This document shows, piece after piece, positions 33,525 through 44,659 of a DNA stretch of 64,000 bases. The notes beneath the pieces were generated by a model. The model was not told the origin of the DNA. It made no database searches and saw only the letters and a program-made list of their open reading frames with translations. The translations under genes were made by a program, and so were the position numbers. This DNA comes from Cladorhizidae sp. MBARI D1340-BT2. Lineage: Eukaryota > Porifera > Demospongiae > Poecilosclerida > Cladorhizidae. Within the stretch, counting starts at the first letter, position 1. Each line of letters starts with the position of its first letter. The stretch covers positions 21,107,545-21,171,544 of the forward strand of contig JAQNBH010000012.1 of the NCBI GenBank assembly GCA_028752905.1. Direction: 5' to 3'.

Positions 33525-33955
33525 CATGTGGTTCTCAGTATCACATGACCTAGTGAGAGATCATGTGGTTCTCAGTGTCACATGACCTAGTGCGAGATCA
33601 TGTGGTTCTCAGTATCACATGACCTAGTGCGAGCTCATGTGGTTCTCAGTGTCACATGACCTATGCAAGATCATGTGGTTCTCAGTGTCACATGACCTAG
33701 TGCGATGTGGTTCTCAGTGTCACATGACCTAGTGCGAGCTCATGTGGTTCTCAGTGACATGACCTAGTGCGAGCTCATGTGGTTCTCAGTGTCACATGAC
33801 CTAGTGCGAGCTCATGTGGTTCTCAGTGTCACATGACCTAGTGCAAGCTCATGTGGTTCTCAGTGTCACATGACCTAGTGAGAGATCATGTGGTTCTCAG
33901 TGTCCACGTGACCTAGTGCAATATCATGTGGTTCTCAGTGTCACATGATCTAGTG
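33525..33955 (+). repeat. 37-bp minisatellite
   Basis: About 12 units containing CATGTGGTTCTCAGTGTCAC and ATGACCTAGTGCGAG, ending about 50 bases before a motor exon. Confidence 0.95.
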
Positions 33956-34007
33956 TGCCATCTCTTGCCACACCTTTCTGTCATGCACGTGCATATGTGG
34001 TGTGTAG

Positions 34008-34171
34008 GACAATGAGCTTCTGCAATGCCTGCATCGTCCATCGGCACCAACAACAACTTTTCTCACTTCGGCCACTACCTGGAGTTGCTCTTCACTGCGG
34101 ACAGCTGCATAGCAGGAGGCCACATCTTCGAGTACATATTGGAGGAGCCCTCCATCATCTTCCCAGGCCAG
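34008..34171 (+). CDS. Myosin III motor exon: switch I region
   Basis: The acceptor GTGTGTAG is at 34007 and the donor CAG|GTAGAG at 34172. The frame reads MSFCNACIVH (family EAFGNAxT), shifts one base, then TNNNFSHFGHYLELLFT (family NDNSSRFGKYLEL-F), then AGGHIFEYILEEPSIIFPGQ (family GA-I-EYLLEKSRVI-Q). Switch I NSSR is degraded to NFSH, which would harm nucleotide sensing if the copy is expressed. Confidence 0.85.
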
Positions 34172-34355
34172 GTAGAGTTCGGTACATGGGGGGGGGGGGG
34201 ATATTTTGTTGGAGGAAGCTGCCATTTTCTTTTGTATCTATGAGTTAGTCTTTTGTGCTTTGTAAGTTTCTGGTAGACAGTGCTCAAGTTTGTCGTTCTT
34301 CTATTTAACCTTAATAGGAACTATCTCTATAATGTGTTTGTAATTATGACGCCTT

Positions 34356-34463
34356 ACGTGGGAGAGCAGCTTCCATATCTTCCTTTACATGCGATGGACT
34401 GTGGTAACGGAGGTTCTTGAGTCGATTCAGAATTCAGATTCAGAATTCATCCGGGGTACACAG
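34356..34463 (+). CDS. Myosin III motor exon: GE-NFHIFY block
   Basis: Reads VGE, shifts one base at GAGCAGC, then FHIFLYMRWTVVTEVLE and SDSEFIRGTQ with donor CAG|GTGCAT at 34464. It matches the conserved GE(K/R)NFHIFYYLLAG segment that follows switch I. The acceptor is unclear; the adjacent exon ends exactly before this block in the protein, supporting linkage. Confidence 0.6.
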
Positions 34464-34835
34464 GTGCATGTTTGTGTGCGCGTGTGTGACTGGTTGGGTG
34501 GGTGCGATTGTGTGTTGGGGGTGTGAGGTGCGGTATGCGAGGAAGAGAAGGATCGTTATGATATTAACATAAATTATGTGAATTATGTGCAGTGTGGTAA
34601 ATATTTGGTTCCAAATATGGATGTATTGAGGAGAGGCATGTTACTTATCTTTTAATTAGCTCAAATTAGTTTTAAATGGAAGCATTTAGGAGAGGCATGT
34701 AGATTAATTAGTTCAAATTAGTTTTTATGCCAATCAAATGTGGACCAAAATTTGATCTGATTAAAAGTTTGTTTTGAATTGTATGATGTCGGGCAGAGAC
34801 ATTATTTATTGACCTGTGAGGTAATGATAATTAAC

Positions 34836-35290
34836 CCACTCACCAGTATAATATATATAATTATATACACACATCAAGAGATATTTTTAATGTAAAAAAA
34901 ATCGATGTTCCTTAGTGTTTAAAAAGTAGCCATTTTGTGCCTACTGACTATGAAGGCCATTGACATTTGGTAACTAGGGGGGGGGATATAGAAGGACACA
35001 GATCGTTTCAGCTGTTTCAAAGTGGTCAAGATGTCTGGTCGACTAACCTTGGAGAATATGCTTTCTCGTATTCTAGATGATGAGTTGACTCTCTGAGGGC
35101 GAAAGCAGTGATGAAGAAGGTGATGGCATCTCCTCTTACCTTGGTCAGACTAGCGCTGACCCAGAAGCTCTGCTGTCGCTAGTCAGAGTAGTCGCGCCTG
35201 ACTTCCTTCGAGCAAGCCTAGTGCTCCCACTCGAGCTGATGATTTGGATGGAAATGAGATTACCAATAATGAAGAAGGCATTGATGGTGA
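34836..35290 (+). pseudogene. piggyBac-like 5' end and N-terminal exon
   Basis: TTAA at 34832 is followed by CCCACTCACCAGTATAATAT, similar to the CCCTTTCACTGGCA end at 26382. At 35031 an ATG opens MSGRLTLENMLSRILDDE, then after a one-base shift DSEGESSDEEGDGISSYLGQ, the acidic N-terminus of piggyBac-like transposases. No matching right end was found, so it is truncated. Confidence 0.5.
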
Positions 35291-35494
35291 GTTTAGCTTT
35301 AGTTAGCTCTGCAGTTATTGGGCAGAACATAAACTGCCAACCTGTTTTTGCTTCCTTGTTCACGGGAGGTAGTCCACAGAAAAACTATTAGTTGAGTAGT
35401 TTTATTTAACCTTGATGTTTGATGGATTGGGAAGTTAACAGAGCTTCATCAGTTTCATGAAAACCTGCACGCTTAAGTTGGAGAAGCTCCTAAT

Positions 35495-35960
35495 TATAAA
35501 GTGCAAGACAATTGAAATTAGTACCAGTGGCTAATGGGGAACTCTATAATAGCATTTTCATTAGGTGTTAAAACGTAAGTAGGTGGAAAATTAATTCGAT
35601 TTTCAACCAGCATGCATGACCGCGCGCGTACTCACATTTTAGCACCTAATGAAAACACTCATTTTAGAGTAGTGCTTCCTCTAGCCACTGGTACTAATTT
35701 CAACTGTCCTTTAGGAGCGAATTCATGCACTCTGGTTTTGAGGTCCCCAACTTTGACTGCCTGTACCTTGGGTATACCTGTGCAACAACTTTTAGTAAGA
35801 GAGCACATTCAATACACTGCATCTTGATAAAAATTCACCGGCATTGAGAAAGAAACAAAAAAGTTATGACAAATTGTGTCGACCACCCCAGAAATGGTAA
35901 AAGTCCCCCTTAAAAGAGAGCACACAGAGAGATGTGCCTAATCTATGGAGCTCTAAAGTT
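35495..35960. mobile_element. Foldback family remnant, copy 2
   Basis: The arms GAAATTAGTACCAGTGGCTA (35516) and TAGCCACTGGTACTAATTTC (35682) are inverted around a centre near 35603, with CATTAGGTGTTAAAACGTAA against TTTTAGCACCTAATGAAAAC. The right arm extends further than the left. Related to 3896-4639. Confidence 0.75.
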
Positions 35961-36052
35961 GGAACCACAAGTTTTTATAACTTTAAAATATATATATATC
36001 GCCTACCCCTGCAGGCCGCGCCCTGCTTTTTGCTCATAACTTGGGTTTTCAA

Positions 36053-36143
36053 GATGGCGAAGATGCTTCGTTTGGATGAAGTAACTTTTCTTCTTTTTGA
36101 CGGCGACACTAGCGGCTCTGGCTCGGATTCTGGTGGGAAATAA
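36053..36143 (+). pseudogene. piggyBac-like N-terminal fragment
   Basis: An ATG opens MAKMLRLDEVTFLLFDGDTS, then GSGSDSGGK and a stop. It resembles the acidic starts at 35031 and 27106. Nothing further of the transposase was found. Confidence 0.35.
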
Positions 36144-36149
36144 GGCCAG

Positions 36150-36960
36150 AGGTATATGCCTCACTGTGGTTGTGCCCTGGATCCCCGGTGACCCTTCGTA
36201 ATGTTGGTAGCCCTCTTACTGCTGTGGTAATCCCCAGCTAAGTCCAAGCGACATTGGTTAGCCACTGGCTAAACACCAAAACCAGAGCAATTTCGAATGA
36301 AGTCCACTGAATAGCTGAAACTTGAAATACAATCAGTTAGTATAATAGAATATGATGTTTTTAAAAAAGGGGGGAAATTCGAAAATAGCATCTGGTGATC
36401 CCTTAAAGCAGGGGGACACACATGGCGTCATTCAGTAAGAAATGGCCGCTTATAGCATCATAATGATGTTCTTCTAAATTTCCTCTTCGGCGTTTCACTA
36501 GATGCTGTAGCTTTCAAGGGTTACTGAGACTCGTGTGAGGTTGGTTGTGTAGCTACATGTATATAGCTGTGAGTCTTAGTGCCTGCTGAAAGCTAGCAAT
36601 CTGGGTGGAATGTAAGAGCCAATTAAGTTTATTATTAATATGCAGTTCATTGTGTTTTGTGGTTTGTTTGTTTCTAGGTCAACAAATGCTAACCACAATT
36701 TTCATCAAAACAAATACTATCACATATGGCATGGTTGCTAGAGACTTTTCCAAACCAGTGCCAAGATAGCAAGGCATACCTTCACATGGGTTGTGCTTTT
36801 TTGGGGGGTTGGCAGTGAGAGGTAAAGTTGATATTCTTGCTGGCAACGTTGTTATTATATTGATGTCAACATTACATTGTTGTTGTTGTTGTTGCCTGTG
36901 GATTTTGGAACACCAGCCAACCCACAAGGCCGGACCTCATCTATAGTGAGAGGTTCAAAC
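36150..36960. other. Intronic, no gene recognised
   Basis: Unique sequence with a short (TTG)n tract at 36880-36895. No exon supported. Confidence 0.4.
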
Positions 36961-36969
36961 AAACAGCTA

Positions 36970-37395
36970 TCTCTTTGGCTTCTCTAACCTGGATTCAATA
37001 GAGACAAATCTAAACTGGTACGTGGGCACTTCAATAGAGACAAATCTAAACTGGTACGTGGGCACTTCAATAGAGACAAATCTAAACTGGTACGTGGGCA
37101 CTTCAATAGAGACAAATCTAAACTGGTACATAGACACTTCAATAGAGACAAATCTAAACTGGTACGTGGGCACTTCAATAGAGACAATTCTAAACTGGTA
37201 CATAGACACTTCAATAGAGACAAATCTAAACTGGTACATAGACACTACTTCAATAGAGACAAATCTAAACTGGTACGTGGGCACTTCAATAGAGACAAAT
37301 CTAAACTGGTACATAGACACTTCAATAGAGACAAATCTAAACTGGTACGTGGGCACTTCAATAGAGACAAATCTAAACTGGCTAGACAGACAACT
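36970..37395 (+). repeat. 36-bp minisatellite
   Basis: About 12 units of CAATAGAGACAAATCTAAAC followed by TGGTACGTGGGCACTT or TGGTACATAGACACTT. The two variants are interspersed. The length is a multiple of three, so both strands show artefact frames. Confidence 0.95.
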
Positions 37396-37727
37396 TCAAT
37401 TAACTCGAAATAATTTGGTTAATTGATAATTACCACATGTGACACATGTGCAAAACAGTGTGAAGTAGTTGAGGAAAGAAAGATCTTTTACAAAATTTAT
37501 TTTTAACTCATTACATTAAAACACTTGGAAGTCGTTAAGTTTTTTTTTGCTACTGCCATAATAGCTGAGAAGTAATTAGCTTTCTTAGCCCAGCAGCTTG
37601 TATGAACACACTTATAGTTTAATGGTTGCTGATCGTGCAGGATATAATCGGTTATGGTGAAACTCTCAAAAGTGAGACTTCACAAACCAAGCAACCACAG
37701 TCAATATCAGTTACTTCTTGTCAACCC

Positions 37728-37800
37728 AGATTATTCCTGATGAAGGCTAGAGCGACTAGTCGAAACGTTGAGAGAATACAATGTGAAAGTTGATTATTGA
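37728..37800 (+). ncRNA. Hammerhead-ribozyme-like motif
   Basis: CTGATGA (37737-37743) is followed by one A, stem II GGCTAG (37745-37750) / loop AGCGA / CTAGTC (37756-37761, one G-T pair), then GAAA (37762-37765) and CGTT. Upstream TATTC can pair with GAATA (37774-37778) as part of stem I. Known: hammerheads with a minimal stem III occur in Penelope-like elements and animal retrozymes. The extra A after CTGATGA and the near-absent stem III weaken the call; activity is not established. Confidence 0.45.
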
Positions 37801-37847
37801 GAAGGTTATTATAAAACAGATTATCGAAGCTCTTGTGCAGCACTGAG

Positions 37848-38098
37848 CCGTGGGTAGTCAGGTGACATGAGCTGGGGTAGTCATGTGACCTGAGCCGTGG
37901 GTAGTCATGTGACCTGAGCCGGGGTAGTCATGTGACCTGAGCCATGGGTAGTCAGGTGACATGTGACCCGAGCCGTCGGTAGTCCGGTGACATGTGACCT
38001 GGGCCATGGTAGTCATGTGACCTGAGCCGTGGGTAGTCATGTGACATGTGACCTGAGTCGTGGGTAGTCAGGTGACATGTGACCTGAGCTGTGGGTGT
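37848..38098 (+). repeat. ~24-bp minisatellite with variants
   Basis: About ten units around GTCATGTGACCTGAGCCGTG with GGTAGTCAGGTGACATGTGA variants. It ends about 130 bases before a motor exon. Confidence 0.9.
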
Positions 38099-38227
38099 GG
38101 CATGTGAGTTAATCTTGCACAGCTTGTGTGCATGTGTTCATGGACGAAGACCTCGTTGTTGTAGCACTTATCCTCTCACCTTCCTGCCATTCTGTCACCA
38201 TTTGTTTGTGCCTCTATTGTTGTGTAG

Positions 38228-38389
38228 GAACTCTGCAGTGTCCTCAATATCAATACGGGATGACATTGAGGTGGGCAAACAAGAGCTAAATAGCGCAACT
38301 TCGCACTATGTCTTCAACAAAACTTGTAGCAAAGCTGTCCATCCAGGAGCCCCTCCTTTCTCTAGAGTGGAGGGATTCAGCAATTCTTG
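38228..38389 (+). CDS. Myosin III motor exon: upper-50K helix block
   Basis: The acceptor TTGTGTAG is at 38227 and the donor G|GTAAGC at 38390. The frame reads ELCSVLNINTG, shifts, then DIEVGKQELNSATSHYVFNK. It corresponds to the family's ILAAVLNLGNIEF helix and following variable loop. The rest of the exon is not conserved. Tentative but consistent in order and phase. Confidence 0.5.
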
Positions 38390-38467
38390 GTAAGCACATG
38401 TGCCTGTGCAGCCTTCCTCAACGGAAGAGCTCCCAGAAACTGCTGTAAGAGCTGACCATGATGAGAG

Positions 38468-38580
38468 TTGAAATTGTCAGTCAGTCATTTATTCAATGAC
38501 TTTCTCGATGATCAACTTGAAATTTACTCACTCGATATTTCAGCTGGTTGCTTAGCCTTCATCTGGTTTTTTCATTTTTC
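38468..38580 (-). repeat. Hammerhead-like element fragment, degenerate
   Basis: The minus strand reads CAGATGAAGGCTAAGCAACC, then AGCTGAAATATCGAG and GTTGATCATCGAGAAAGTCA. This is the same architecture as 37728-37800 (which has GTTGATTATTGAGAAGGTTA). The core changes (CAGATGA, GAAAT) would prevent or weaken cleavage. Confidence 0.5.
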
Positions 38581-38587
38581 TTGCTTA

Positions 38588-38885
38588 TCCCATCAAACCA
38601 AAGTTAAATGTGAGTGGTGGTTGGTGTTGCACTTGGTCCATTGGTTAGCTCTCTTGCTTATCCCATCAAACCAAAGTTAAATGTGAGTGGTGCATGATAT
38701 TGCACTTGGTCCATTGGTTAGCTCTCTTGCTTATCCCTGTCCATTGGTTAGCTCTCTTGCTTCTTATCCCATCAAACCAAAGTTAAATGTGAGTGGTGCT
38801 CTGATATTGCACTTGTCCATTGGTTAGCTTATCCCATCAAACCAAAGTTAAATGTGAGTGGTGCATGATATTGCACTTGTCCATC
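38588..38885 (+). repeat. ~75-bp minisatellite
   Basis: Four units with CTTATCCCATCAAACCAAAG, TTAAATGTGAGTGGTG and TTGCACTTGGTCCATTGGTT, of unequal length. Confidence 0.9.
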
Positions 38886-38889
38886 TCTC

Positions 38890-40365
38890 AACATGTAAAA
38901 AGCCTACGACCTCTCGCCTCAGCACTCCTGGAATTTCACTACTGTTATCATTGCCTAGCTACTCTGATTATGTAAGCAGTTGTGCAATCTTCTACTGACC
39001 ACTATCCTTGTATAAAATAAACCTATGTATAAAATAAACCTATGGCTTACTCCTGGCTGTGCATGAGAAACCATGGCAAACAGCAGCTTACAATAATACT
39101 GCTAATCATTGTGTAGTTGATTCCAGGTGGTTGCATTCCTTAATTGATAATACAGGTGGTTAGCAAGGAATTTTTCTAGAGATTACACATTCATTAGTGG
39201 TGCCCTATCTGATTATTGGCCTGCTCAGTTTTCCTCCTCTCTCCTGGCATGTCCACCTTGTCTCCACCTCGATTGCTACTCAGCTTTCCTGCTCTCTCCT
39301 GATATGTCCACTTTGTTTTAGCCCATCTAGGTATTGCTGCTAAGCTTTTCCGACATGTCCAATTGTCTCACCCATCTGGAATTTGCTCAGCTTTCTTCTC
39401 TCTCCTGACATGTCCGCTCTGTCTTGACCGGTCTCAAAGTTGTTGGTGCTTGCTCGGGTCTTGCTTACTCTTTTTCTTCCCCTGTGCAAATCTAAATGAC
39501 AGTCTTCTTGTTCTAGGCTTCCGGTTCTTCTGGTCTGGGCTCTCTCGGTGCCTTCTGTTTCTCACATTCTTTTCATCAGGTTGTTTGGCTGCTTCATGCG
39601 CCAGCTCCTCTAGCTTCTCAGCTAATTATGAGGTGTTAATAGCATATGGGTGCACCCTTCTCACCCATGCCATTTTTTTCCATCCACCACCTTCATTCCT
39701 CCACATTATGCACTCATGACTTTATAGAGGAGATCTAATCATCACTTTGTCTTTCCACACAAGTCTCCATGGCTTCAGCAGTGATGATTACAAGTATATT
39801 TTACATCACATTTCGTTGCTTGGCTATGCGGTACTTTCTAGCTGCTTGGAGGACTTGCAGGCTTGCTTCTGTCAAATGGCCAAGATTATTTCAGGGCCAA
39901 CTTCACTGCTGTTGCAGTCTGTTTTTATAGTGTCAAAACCAGCAAATATGTGGTCTTATCGTCCACCACTTAGATTCTAGGCCCTACCATAACTAGTGTG
40001 CAGCTGTTTATCGTAGTGTGGTTTGTTGAAGCCACCTTTGGTTACTGATATAGCCTAGGTCCTCCTCTAATGCCAAGGAGTGGTTGCAATTTTTTTCCCC
40101 TCAGAGGCTTTTGGCCACAGGCAAAACACATAAGGCCAGCCACTTGTGACCTCCAACCCCAGATTTGGACTGCATTGAGAGCTATATTTCGAATTGTATA
40201 TATGTGGATGCAAATGCAAATGCAGAGCCAGAAGAGACCTAATTGGGTATATTAAGGAGGGGGAGGGTGGTTCTAACCTGAGTGTGTTTTTGTTTTTATC
40301 GTTGCTCCCATTCCTGCTATGAAGCTGATTTTATATACCAAAATGCAGTCAAGTCAATATTGATA
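38890..40365. other. Intronic, no gene recognised
   Basis: At 39220-39430 a loose repeat TTTCCTGCTCTCTCCTGA, ATGTCCAC is visible. The open stretches at 39363-39719 and 39747-39980 have no recognised motif. Confidence 0.4.
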
Positions 40366-40369
40366 TTTT

Positions 40370-41385
40370 TCTTTTGCCATACAGGTTTTGGAACTGCTGG
40401 TTGGAATGTGAAGTCAATCGTCCTACAAAAACTCGTTATTAATGCTGCAGTCCTTCATCAAGCTTGAGTGGCTATAACAACTGTGATTGCTAGAGCACTC
40501 AAGTTATTATTATTTTTGATTATTTTTGAAAATGTGTCAAAAATGTGTTTTGTAAGTCAACTTGTGTTCATATGAAGGGGGATAATATTAATAAAACATT
40601 GTGGTTATCACTTTAGAGTTCTATACATTCTGCACATATGAACTTGATATATAGCTCAAAAGATAGATCAGTCTGTGTGATCTCTTTTGATACAAAAGTG
40701 CATAGGTATAACCATGCCCAAGTTACTGCAGCCAAAGTGGGGGTACATATATTATACTTCAAAATCTGAGCTGGCTAGTGGCTCCTGATTAGCCAGTATC
40801 TGTGGCTAGAAGGCCTTAATTAATGAGGTTTTCATTTGGCGACGACGTGGGTGCTGAAAATAAATAAATTCCAATAATTTTTCTGTGCGCACGCGTGACT
40901 ACTTCGTTACTTTTTAGCGCCTAATGACATTTTGCAGAGTTAAAGGCTTCCTCTTGCCACAGTCCTCTAGGACAGCACTTTCCAATCTGGTGGACGGCTC
41001 TTTCCAATCAGGAGCCACAACTGCAGCCAGTTCAGGTGCTCAGATTTTGAGGTACCCCCACTTTGGCTGCAGGTAACTTTAGCATGGTTAAACCTAGACA
41101 ACATTTTTAGTATCAAAAGAGAGTATACATGTATACACAAAGACTAGCTAATATCAAGTTCATACAGTGAACTGTACAACATTTATGGAGCTCTAAAGTC
41201 AGTTGTAACTACCAGGTTTTGTTAGTTGTAATTGAGTATCCCCCTTCATATAACTTAGTCCACTTGTTTTCAAAAATCAAAAATCTAGTGTTGCATTGTT
41301 AATAGTTTCTGTGGGTTGATGGACTTCACATTCCAACCTGCAGTTCTAAAACAAAAACATGTATGGCAAAAGAAAAATTGCCATT
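40370..41385. mobile_element. Foldback family, copy 3, ~1 kb
   Basis: Arms are inverted around about 40880. TTTTCTTTTGCCATACAGGT (40368) mirrors 41370, GGTTGGAATGTGAAGTCAAT (40398) mirrors 41330, TTCATATGAAGGGGGATAAT (40568) mirrors 41265, and GATATATAGCTCAAAAGATA (40649) is partly mirrored near 41150. It shares the internal themes TAGTATCAAAAGAGAG and TTTTAGCGCCTAATGA with 3896-4639. Confidence 0.75.
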
Positions 41386-41559
41386 AGAAATGGGCTATTT
41401 TGGTGCATAAATCAGGACCATAGCATGAGTGTGCAAAGATACAAAACCACATGCTCACACCTTACATGCCCATCTTACCCAAATACTGTATATTTTAGGT
41501 TAAGGTACGTATAGTTGAATCATGTATATACATGTAGGTCTATATATGGGGACACATGA

Positions 41560-41730
41560 TGAACATCACACTGGGTTGAGGCAGTTTGCAGTAGGCTGAT
41601 AATGACTGGATGTGGACACACACCTGATGAACATCACACTGGGTTGAGGCAGTTTGCAGAAGGCTGACAATGATTGGATGTAGACGCACACCTGATGAAC
41701 ATCACACTGGGTTGAAATAGGTTAACAATT
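41560..41730 (-). repeat. 68-bp minisatellite family, inverted partial locus
   Basis: Units read on the minus strand as TTCATCAGG then CAACCCAGTGTGATG with CTGCCTC, i.e. the 8157/13745 unit in opposite orientation, about 66 bp per copy, 2.5 copies. Confidence 0.8.
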
Positions 41731-41804
41731 GCAGATAGATAAGCTTTAAGGTTTGACTAAGCTTCAACAATTCATTCGCACTATCTTGTGTGTGTGTTTT
41801 GCAG

Positions 41805-41876
41805 CTAATATCCCACAGCAATTCCAAGGCATTTTTGTACTACATAAGACCCAAGACGGAGGGCCTGTAACGTTTA
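41805..41876 (+). CDS. Possible myosin motor exon: relay helix
   Basis: The acceptor GTGTTTTGCAG is at 41804 and the donor GTAACG at 41877. With one base from the previous exon it reads ANIPQQFQGIFVLHKTQDGG, comparable with the family's ANExLQxxFNxHIFxxEQxEY. The switch II (DIFGFE) exon that should precede it was not found. Short and diverged, so uncertain. Confidence 0.35.
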
Positions 41877-42194
41877 ATTTGTTCCCCCCAACCCCCAAAA
41901 GTTGTTCCCCCCTTATTGAAAGTTTTGTTCTTCCCACCCTAGCCCTAGCCCTTGCCCTAGCCCTTTATTTTTCAAGCGGGAACTTTTTTTTCAAGTAAAA
42001 AGTGGGGGAACATATTTTTTAAAGAAAAAGTTCCAGGGGGAACCAAATATGGGGGGACCAAATTTGTCATGACAGGCCAACCTTTGCCATACAAATTTCG
42101 CTCATGTGTATGTGGAGATGCTTAATTCTTTGGGATAGTAAGGCAGTGAAGCCAGCTCTCACTTGAGAGTTGAACAGAAATGTACCTATGTCAT

Positions 42195-42505
42195 CAGAGA
42201 GATCTATGACCTAGGGCAAGCAATAATCTGGAACCAGCAAAGATCCAGGGCGAACAATAATCTAGGGCAAGCAGTGATTTAGTGCAAATGATCTAGGGCA
42301 AGCAATGACCTAGGGCAAGCGCTGACCTAGGGCAAGCAGTGACCTAGGGCAAGCAGTGATCTAGGGCAAGCAATGGTCTAGGGCAATCAATGATGTAGGG
42401 CAAGCAATGACCTAGGGCAAGCAGTGACCTAGGGAGTGTCCTAGGGCAAGCAATGGTCTAGGGCAATCAATGATGTATGGCAAGCAATGACCTAGGACAA
42501 GCAAT
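42195..42505 (+). repeat. ~19-bp minisatellite
   Basis: About 15 degenerate units of CTAGGGCAAGCAATGAC. Just upstream at 41935-41965 the text repeats GCCCTAGCCCTTGCCCTAGC. Confidence 0.85.
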
Positions 42506-42844
42506 GGTCACCCTGCAAAAATTTCTGAATTATTTTGTAATACTGTATATAGCAGTCTACTGGGCATGTGTAGGTAAAGACATCCGGTGGTTGGCATGCA
42601 CTTCATTTTTAATCTTTCGTGTTTGTGTGTGTGTGACAATGTTTGAGTTGATGCATATATGCTTGTGAGGGGCAAAAACAACAAAAAAAACCATTTTTTT
42701 ATTCGCGCCGTAATAATCTATTCTTGTTTGGCTGTCATCTCCCTCTCTATTCATAATTGCATTCAGCGTGGGGTAGATGCCACTCCCCTTTATCTTCATC
42801 TGGCACTGGTGTGGCTAAACTATAACAGACTGTCAGCACATATT

Positions 42845-43285
42845 TGACTGTGAGTTTACTAACACGGTTCATTGTGAGTTTACTAACGTAGTTAACCGAG
42901 TTTATTAATTGTGAGTTTACTAATATGTCATTGTGAGTTTACTAATATGTCATTGTGAGTTAAGTAACACACTTCACAGTAACACACTTCACTGTAAATT
43001 TACTAACGTACTTCATTGTAGTTTACTAGCATGAGTTAGTAACTCATTTCACTGTGACTTTACTAACATACCTCATTGCACTAATGCACTTCATGAGTTT
43101 ACTAACTCGATTTTGAATTTACCAACATATTAAGCACGAGTTAACTAACACACTTTGTGGTAAATTTACTAATGCACTTCATTGTGAGTTTACTAACATA
43201 TTTGAGTACTAACACACTTCATCATGAGTACCAACAAATTTCACCATGAGTTGACTGATGTAATCCTGAGTTTACTGGTATACTC
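42845..43285 (+). repeat. ~23-bp degenerate minisatellite
   Basis: About 17 imperfect units around GTGAGTTTACTAACACACTT, strongly diverged, so an old array. Confidence 0.8.
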
Positions 43286-43431
43286 CATCCATAATTATAG
43301 TAACTAAAGGAGCAATACCACAGAGGCCGCAATGAACGTGTTAATAGACTGCAAGGAGACCACTCCCTCCTTGGGACACGTACATTATTTGACCAGACCT
43401 TTGATGATCCAAACTTTTTTTAAACTTTCAT

Positions 43432-43662
43432 GAGGATAACTATATTCATGAGGATAACTGCACATGAAAATCTAATCGTCTAGTCGCTTTTATATATTCA
43501 TGAGGATAACTGTACATGAAAATTTATCGTCTAGTCGCTTTTACATATTCATGAGGATAACTGTACATGAAAAATTATCGTCTAGTCACTTTTACATATT
43601 CATGAGGATAACTGTACATGAAAATTTATCGTCTAGTCGCTTTTACATATTCATGCAAGTCT
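43432..43662 (+). repeat. 51-bp minisatellite
   Basis: Four to five units with TTCATGAGGATAACTGTACA and ATCGTCTAGTCGCTTTTACA. Confidence 0.9.
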
Positions 43663-43669
43663 CAGAAAT

Positions 43670-44655
43670 TCCATTCCTCACTGGTCTAGTGCATGTAGAC
43701 GAGTACCAGTAGCTCATGTCTTACTTATTGCATGGCGTCTGGTAGGTAGCTGAAGGGCCTGACCAAAGCCAGCCTCGGTTTTCAATCTTGGCTTTGGTGA
43801 GTCTTCCCATCTCCGGAGGAGGCATAGGGTACTAGAGAGGTACTTGCTGGTGGTGCGTACAGATACTACTGTTGGGACCGTTTATTAAAATTAAAAAATT
43901 GTGCGAGTGGAATTTAAGTATCTTACGGAATATTTAAGAGAATGAATGTTTAGATGTGAGGAATGGTATGACTTCCTGTCACAACATGTTAGATTACTAA
44001 CTTCCTACTGCATTACTATATTTGATAGAATATCTCATCTGATGATTTTTGTCAGTTTTTATATTGATTTCCTGGAGGAAGTAGATTTCCTGGAGGAAGT
44101 AGATTTCCTGGAGTAAGTACGGTGCATTTTAGTAGGAGAAACACAATATGCGTTCTCTTGTGTGTCGTGTGTCATACCAGCGTCCGGGACAGTCCCGAAT
44201 TTCAGTCCTCTGTCCTGGATGTGTTCCTGATTGCTACTTCAATTGTAATTATCCCAGAGTTCTTAGCTGTAGTCTCTGCTTTAGCACGAATGGCTGAAGT
44301 GAAAGAAAACCCCAAGGCTCGGCCAGAGGGCATACCTCATACCACAGCACTAATATCCATCAAGTTTAACAGCTGTGATGATTGCTATGTGAAGCTTTCC
44401 GAGGAGCAAAGTGCAAACAAGCAATTAGGCTATCCGAGAACGAACATTAGCTGGGGCAGATCCAGAAAATTTAAGAGGGGCAGTGGAAACTTTACGAATG
44501 CCATGCCCACCTGATTAAACCACACCCACTTTTAAAAGTCATAAGAATTATGCATATATAATTATTATGCTTGAAATGAACGGGGTCGAGCCATCCAGTG
44601 AGGGTGCTTGTTGGCAAAGGCTGCAACCAGATGGTTGAAGTTGAGATTCTGCGGT
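43670..44655. other. Intronic, no gene recognised
   Basis: A 130-codon plus-strand stretch at 44122-44514 reads LAVVSALARMAEVKENPKAR in its middle, but has no match I recognise. A three-copy ATTTCCTGGAGGAAGTAG repeat lies at 44067-44115. Confidence 0.35.
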
Positions 44656-44659
44656 GGAC

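Noticed and set aside
31400..38100. CRISPR-like regular arrays
   Set aside because: The repeats are directly adjacent with no unique spacers and lie in an intron-rich eukaryotic context; they are minisatellites.
40150..40255. ALRAIFRIVYMWMQMQMQ as the myosin ALYxRLFxWIV helix
   Set aside because: Only hydrophobic spacing agrees and there is no supporting splice context.
40368..40470. FGTAGWNVKSIVLQKLVINA after a GATATTTTTC...CAG context, considered as the myosin switch II/relay exon
   Set aside because: The same sequence occurs inverted at about 41320-41385 as an arm of the foldback element, so it is repeat sequence and the resemblance to GFENFxxNSFEQLCIN is weak.
41620..41720. CTGATGAACATCACACTGG considered as a hammerhead 5' core
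   Set aside because: No stem II and no GAAA follows; it is the inverted 68-bp minisatellite unit.
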